Below are positions 59,810 through 64,000 of a DNA stretch of 64,000 nucleotides, one piece after another. This DNA comes from Combretum micranthum (taxonomy: Eukaryota > Streptophyta > Magnoliopsida > Myrtales > Combretaceae), in contig JAMXBD010001584.1 of the NCBI GenBank assembly GCA_024138025.1, forward strand, positions 186,001 to 250,000, in the 5' to 3' direction. The position numbers and the translations under genes were made by a program. Under the pieces are notes generated by a model that had not been told where the DNA came from, did not search any database, and saw nothing but the letters and a program-made list of their open reading frames with translations. Each line of letters starts with the position of its first letter. Position 1 is the stretch's first letter.

Positions 59810-60060
59810 TCTTATCCCAAGGATTACTTAACTCCATTATTCCTTAGAGTCGCAAGCGCATGTCCTTACGTCATTATTGAATGATCGACCAACACTTTCT
59901 TGGGTTTCATCATCCTTTCGTGTGGGGATTTTAAATCTTAAAACTAGAGATTGATTGTTTGTTATCGGTAGTCTAGACTAGATATATCAAAAGAATGTGT
60001 TGCTTTAAATTCCAAGAGAGCAAAACATTCTGATTTACTAACTGAAAGCCTCTTACATAC
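59810..60060 (-). pseudogene. Decayed aspartic protease of family-C element
   Basis: The segment reads A-L-L-E-F-K-A-T-H-S-F (about 60000-60020), aligning with the protease active site of element A, but the catalytic D-T-G has become E-F-K (60004-60012). Downstream, G-H-A-L and a degenerate S-L-G-x-D-V-S-P (for the usual I-L-G-M-D-W-L-S) follow with several stops. No RT follows. Confidence 0.6.
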
Positions 60061-60088
60061 TTGATAGGGGATTATTACTCCTATCCTC

Positions 60089-61530
60089 TTATTCATCCAT
60101 ATAAAGAAAAACTTTAAACTTTTGCATTGCTTGAAATAAAGGAACAACAACAACAAAGAGGGTTGGAGGCTTACCGATTCCCACGTCGCTGTTATAGCCT
60201 CTAATCCACTCCAAGGCAGCTAAGTTTCTATCTTCTTCATTTACCTTTTCACTTATCCATTGTCCCTCCAAGTAGTAGATTCGAATTTCCGAAGCAATAG
60301 ATCCTGGTCTACTTTCACTTCTACTTCCATTTCCTTTCCCAATCCTTATAGGAACAACTCCTTCTGGTGATCTTGTCAGAATATTCTTCCTTTGCGGGTA
60401 GTTGTTGGTGAAATGGCATTTGATTCGTAGACATGGCCAGTATTACTTCCTTTCCTTGGACATTTTGACATCTTATGGTCTGCATTTCCACAAAAGAAAC
60501 ATTTCCCAAATAACTGAGGGCACTTCTTAGGGTAGTGTGCTCCATTGCACTTCCAGCACTTGACGTCTTTTGATCCGATTCTCCCACTATCATCTTTATC
60601 TATGGCGGTTGGAAAACTTGAGTTTCTTTTGTGGGGGTATGAAACTGGTTCTATCATGAAGCTTCTCCTCAAAGATCGGGTTTCCTCTTCTTCTTTCCTT
60701 TCTCTCCTTTTTCTTGCTCTTCTACAATTCAAGCTCTTTCCAACCAATTCTCGATAGCTTCTTATGTCAAATTCTTCCAACCTCATTCTCAGATCTTCAT
60801 CCAATCCTCTATAAAGACTTGTCTTTTTAACTCCTCGCTGTACTTATAGAATCGGGGCATATTGCAACAATCTACTGAACTCAGTTTCGTATTGCTCGAT
60901 AGTTCTCCCTTTAGCAATTTGCAAGAAGTCTGCACTACCTTACTCGTAAACTTCCTGGGAAATAATTTCCAAAAACTCATGTCTAAACATTTCCCAAGTG
61001 ATTGGAGTCATTAGCTCTCTTTCTTTGACTCCCACCATATCTTAGCGTTCAGACGAAGCACGAATGTTCCATACTTGATTTGCAGGTGGGGTGAACTTCA
61101 TATGCATCAAAGACATCTCAATTTGGGCCAGCCAATCTTCAGCCTCCTCCGGCTTATCATAAGCTCCTTCAAAATAGCGGTTGCTTTTGATGAAGTCGGG
61201 CAACATGCTTTTATATGGCCTTAGCGGTGGGAGTGGAGGCAAAGGCGTATTTTGGGAGTGCATGTTCCTTTGCACAGATGCCTTAGTTGATACTTATTGT
61301 TGCGGTGGTGTCGGTATAGGTGCTGGTGCTGTTGTTGGTGCAGCTTCAGGTATGGTTGCTTGTGTTGGCATGTTTTGCCTAATCGCTTCTAACACGTGGG
61401 TCAAATGTCCTAGGGTGGCATGCAAGTCCATCTGGGGTGCAGTGGCCCCTTGAGCGGTAGGTTGTTCTGCTTCTACATCTGGCTAGTTAGAGGCACTTTG
61501 CTCTTCTCTTCGTCTACTTCTATTTCGGCT
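60089..61530 (-). pseudogene. Gag of family-C element, decayed
   Basis: Parallel to Gag of element A: N-terminal Q/P/T-rich part (61.3-61.5 kb), L-P-D-F-I-K-S-N-R-Y-F and E-E-A-E-D-W-L-A (61275-61042), a frame-shifted core with E-E-L-K-R-Q-V-F (60980-60789), then knuckles C-W-K-C...H...C and C-F-F-C...H...C (about 60.47-60.57 kb). The third knuckle of element A is not recognisable. The end reads E-G-Q-W-I-S-E, as in element A. Multiple stops and frame changes; older than element A. Confidence 0.85.
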
Positions 61531-61852
61531 GTTTAAAACTTTCCTAAGTTAGGTTTTATAAAGTTTTGATGACTTAATTAAATTTTTGCTGGAAATTGGT
61601 GGATGTAACGGAAACTTTAACATACACAAAAGATAATAAAATTTAAATTAAGACAATTTCTGAAATCAAACTTAAAACATAACATAGTTAATTTTGAAAT
61701 AAAGTTCACACATGAAATCAGAAATGTTCAAAGGAAATCACAAAAGGAAAATTACATAGAAAACATCAAAACATTGTTCCGAAAACTAAAAGATAGACTG
61801 AGATCGCGGATCTAGTCTATGGTTACAAAATTTAAGCTGGACTTCTAAGGAT
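61531..61852. other. Noncoding spacer between upstream ORF and gag (family C)
   Basis: AT-rich, no open frame. Same position as the 42836-43370 spacer in element A. Confidence 0.55.
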
Positions 61853-62870
61853 ATGCTCAATCTTCTTCCTTCCTTTCTTCATTCTTCAAGCGCGTCTCCA
61901 GGGTTGCTGCTGGATGATCCTAGGTTCCAATCCCTCATGAATTGCCTAAAATATTTCCTCCTTTTTCGAGCTGCTTCCCTTGATCTTTCATATATGTCGG
62001 TCAGTTCTCCGTCAACTATGTCATGGATAGTTTTCCAAGTAACAGCTCCATCCGTCTCCATGTTGTTGTTCTCATTAGGTGGAGCATTGTCCATGTTCAT
62101 GGCTGAGTTTGCTCTTTGCCCTCTTCGAGTCTGTCGTCCCATTAAGTAGCGGATGATTCTTTCTTCAGTGCTATTATGGGGTTCCTCATTTCCAACAATG
62201 GTCTGGTTTTCTTCTTCCTGTTCCGGTCCTTCGTCATTGTCTTCCTCCGGGTCTTCTTTAGAATCTTCACTCTCTTCTTCCATAGGCTCATCTCTTATTA
62301 CCGATCCATCTTCTCATAGACGTAGGGTCTCGTTCATCCTTAGTTGGATTCCTGTAAAAGCAGGCGGCTCAGTAGGCACCTGGGTTGGGGGTCGTAGCAC
62401 TTCCTGATATACTCCATGCCAGTGGAAGATATCATTGATGTCAGCCTTTTATCCATTCAAGATGATCCATCAAGTTATCATGGGCGTAAACAAACATTAG
62501 TCCGATCCGGGTCCAAGTTCGAAAATTTGGTGAAGTTCGACCTCCATCTTCTCTAAGGACAAATGTTGCTTCCTTCAACATAGGTCTATGCTCAGCAATG
62601 GCAGTGATACGTTCTACGTCGTATATCATCTCCAACTCAGTCATTTTCTTTCCTATAGGGCAGTTGTGAATAGTCCGTACCACTTCCTTCCATTCGGTTT
62701 GCATCATTCCTTCTTCCAGATTAGGAACATTTCCCGAACGGTCTTAGGTTGTCCTGCTAGGGCAAACTCTTCGCATAAAACTCTAAGTCTCAATCGGTAA
62801 TCCTCTGGTTTTTCAAAAGGTCATTTTCGGAAGTTCCTGGCTTGAAGACGGGCCTCATCTATGGTGATCT
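61853..62870 (-). pseudogene. Extra ORF between PBS and gag (family C), broken
   Basis: Trace of about 330 codons. Minus-strand order: D-Y-R-L-R-L-R, C-E-E-F-A-L-A, V-R-E-M-F-L-I-W-K (62.83-62.71 kb); open frame 62707-62441 with T-W-T-R-I-G-L and V-Y-A-H-D-N-L-M-D-H; then open frame 62283-61879, starting with an acidic E/D run, then R-R-G-Q-R, W-K-T-I-H-D-I-V-D-G and a basic R-K-R-R-K-Y-F end. Frame changes near 62705 and 62445 and a TGA near 62829 break it. Motif order matches element A, so the ORF predates the split of the two families. Function unknown. Confidence 0.6.
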
Positions 62871-62992
62871 ATGTAAAAGAGAGAGATTAGAAAACTTATT
62901 CTACTCATTCTATTTCATCTAAGTCTTTCTTATTTCTATTCTATTCTTCTTAAGTCCAATTCTATACTTATGATTCCTAGGTTCTTAACCAT

Positions 62993-63004
62993 GCTCTGAT
63001 ACCA
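62993..63004 (-). other. Primer-binding site of family-C element
   Basis: Minus-strand TGGTATCAGAGC, a perfect 12-base complement of the initiator Met-tRNA 3' end, 8 bases from the LTR end. Confidence 0.92.
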
Positions 63005-63012
63005 ACTTAAAC

Positions 63013-64000
63013 TGTCACGCCCCAAAGGGTACCCTAAACGTGACAGTCCGCCACACTCAATATTAAAGCTTAAGTATGACAACCTTAGCCATTCCCAAAA
63101 GCTTTTATATTACGTATAAGGCGTGCTTTTACAACTTTAGAGGACCATATATAGAATTATGAAGCTTAAGAAGATATAAATAACACATTAAGAAAAGAGG
63201 ATTCATAATAATCATTCACTTATAACAATGATCTTTACAAACTTAGGGATACTTCCCCGTGATTACTAATCTATTACAAGAATATTAGTACATCAATACT
63301 AATACTACACTTCATCTAAAATTTCCTTTATCCAAAAAGAAATTATCTGACCGCAGGGTCCTTGTGTCCTTAACCATAAATAGGGAAACTGCAAAAGATA
63401 TCTATTGGGGTATAAGTAATAGGCTTAGTGAGAACTATTTTCATAAATAACTTCTTGTATCAAGATTTCAAACAAGTTGTTTAAATAATCAAATGTGATG
63501 CAACATATACGTGGGCAAACAAGCATATAGCTTTCCGGGAACTATACGTTGAATGGATTTGCGCCCTCCATTCGGGTTTTGGTGATACTTAACCTCAAAT
63601 CAAGTAGTTTTAGTTAAAAAGTTTTATGCTCACGAGCACTCATCACCAAGCATTCTGAATCTACTTGAATTGACCTTGCTTTCGGATTTTCCGCCAAGCG
63701 TTTCTCTTAAGCCGCCAAGCAATCGCTATCGGATACTCCGCCAAGTATTGCTTTCAACATGAGCCAACTATCCTTCTCACCCAAGGATAATAACCCATAT
63801 GTAATGTGACTCATTTCGTGGTATGCATGAATCCATTTATATGATGTCATAGCATAATTATTATTGAATTTAAGGCGACCAAAGAATTTCATACAAATCA
63901 AAGATTATACTAAAACAAGCATTTAAATCAATTCCAGCTCCGATATTCTTAGGATTCTTTCAAAGAATTATTTACATACATATCGATTTATCTTTTTCTA
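63013..64000 (-). mobile_element. 5' LTR of family-C element (C2), partial
   Basis: Starts TGTCACGCCCCAAAGGG at 63013, followed by TCCGCCACACTCAATATTAAAG, and matches C1 on the other strand. It runs off the window, so the promoter and the microexon are not visible. An acceptor-like TTTTGCAG (sense) lies near 63390, as in C1. Confidence 0.88.

Overview
The window looks like nuclear DNA of a flowering plant, probably from a repeat-rich region. It is AT-rich and shows no intact host gene, no RNA gene and no bacterial signal. Almost every base can be assigned to LTR retrotransposons or their remains. Both initiator-Met-tRNA primer sites, the Gag zinc knuckles and the integrase chromodomain are typical of plant Ty3/gypsy elements. 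The species cannot be told from the sequence.

Layout. 1-1500: unclassified. 1501-3920: 3' part of a family-A LTR (A0). 3921-6216 and 52987-53467: two halves of one decayed Athila ORF-1-like pseudogene, split by a 46.8-kb nest. The nest can be unpicked by target-site duplications (TSDs): LTR E (TSD ATTAT) holds LTR D (ATAAT). D holds solo LTRs B1 (ACCCC) and B2 (GCACT/GCAAT). B2 holds solo LTR C1 (CATAT) and the complete Tekay-type chromovirus A (GCTCC/GTCCC). C1 holds B3 (GGCAT/GGCGT), B3 holds B4 (CGAAC), B4 holds a deleted Ogre/Tat-type element K (ACCTT), and K holds a hAT-type MITE (8-bp GTATAAAC). That is eight levels and ten insertions. When the insertions are removed, the four family-B LTRs measure 4317, 4332, 4311 and 4337 bp, which supports the reconstruction.

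Element A (34471-48021, minus strand) is the only full-length element: two 3.4-kb LTRs, PBS, an extra ORF upstream of gag, Gag with three zinc knuckles, protease, reverse transcriptase, RNase H, integrase with chromodomain, and PPT. All its ORFs are broken, mostly by one-base indels.

From 53468 to the end there are four successive LTR starts (F, G, H, I), each cutting the previous one and all in the same orientation. They are followed by the 5' half of a second, older Tekay-like element (family C: LTR, perfect PBS, upstream ORF, gag, dead protease).

The most interesting signal is not a classical feature. In the LTRs of at least six families, in sense orientation, the same gene-like layout recurs: TATA box, ATG-poor leader, a donor-like AG|GTAA site, an imperfect hairpin, a pyrimidine-rich TAG acceptor, a 60-75-nt block with a short acidic reading frame (G-D ... 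L-P-x-D-Y-Y-stop), and an invariant GTGAGT donor. This suggests that these long LTRs carry a conserved spliced leader and perhaps a micropeptide. A second candidate is the ORF between PBS and gag, shared by families A and C.
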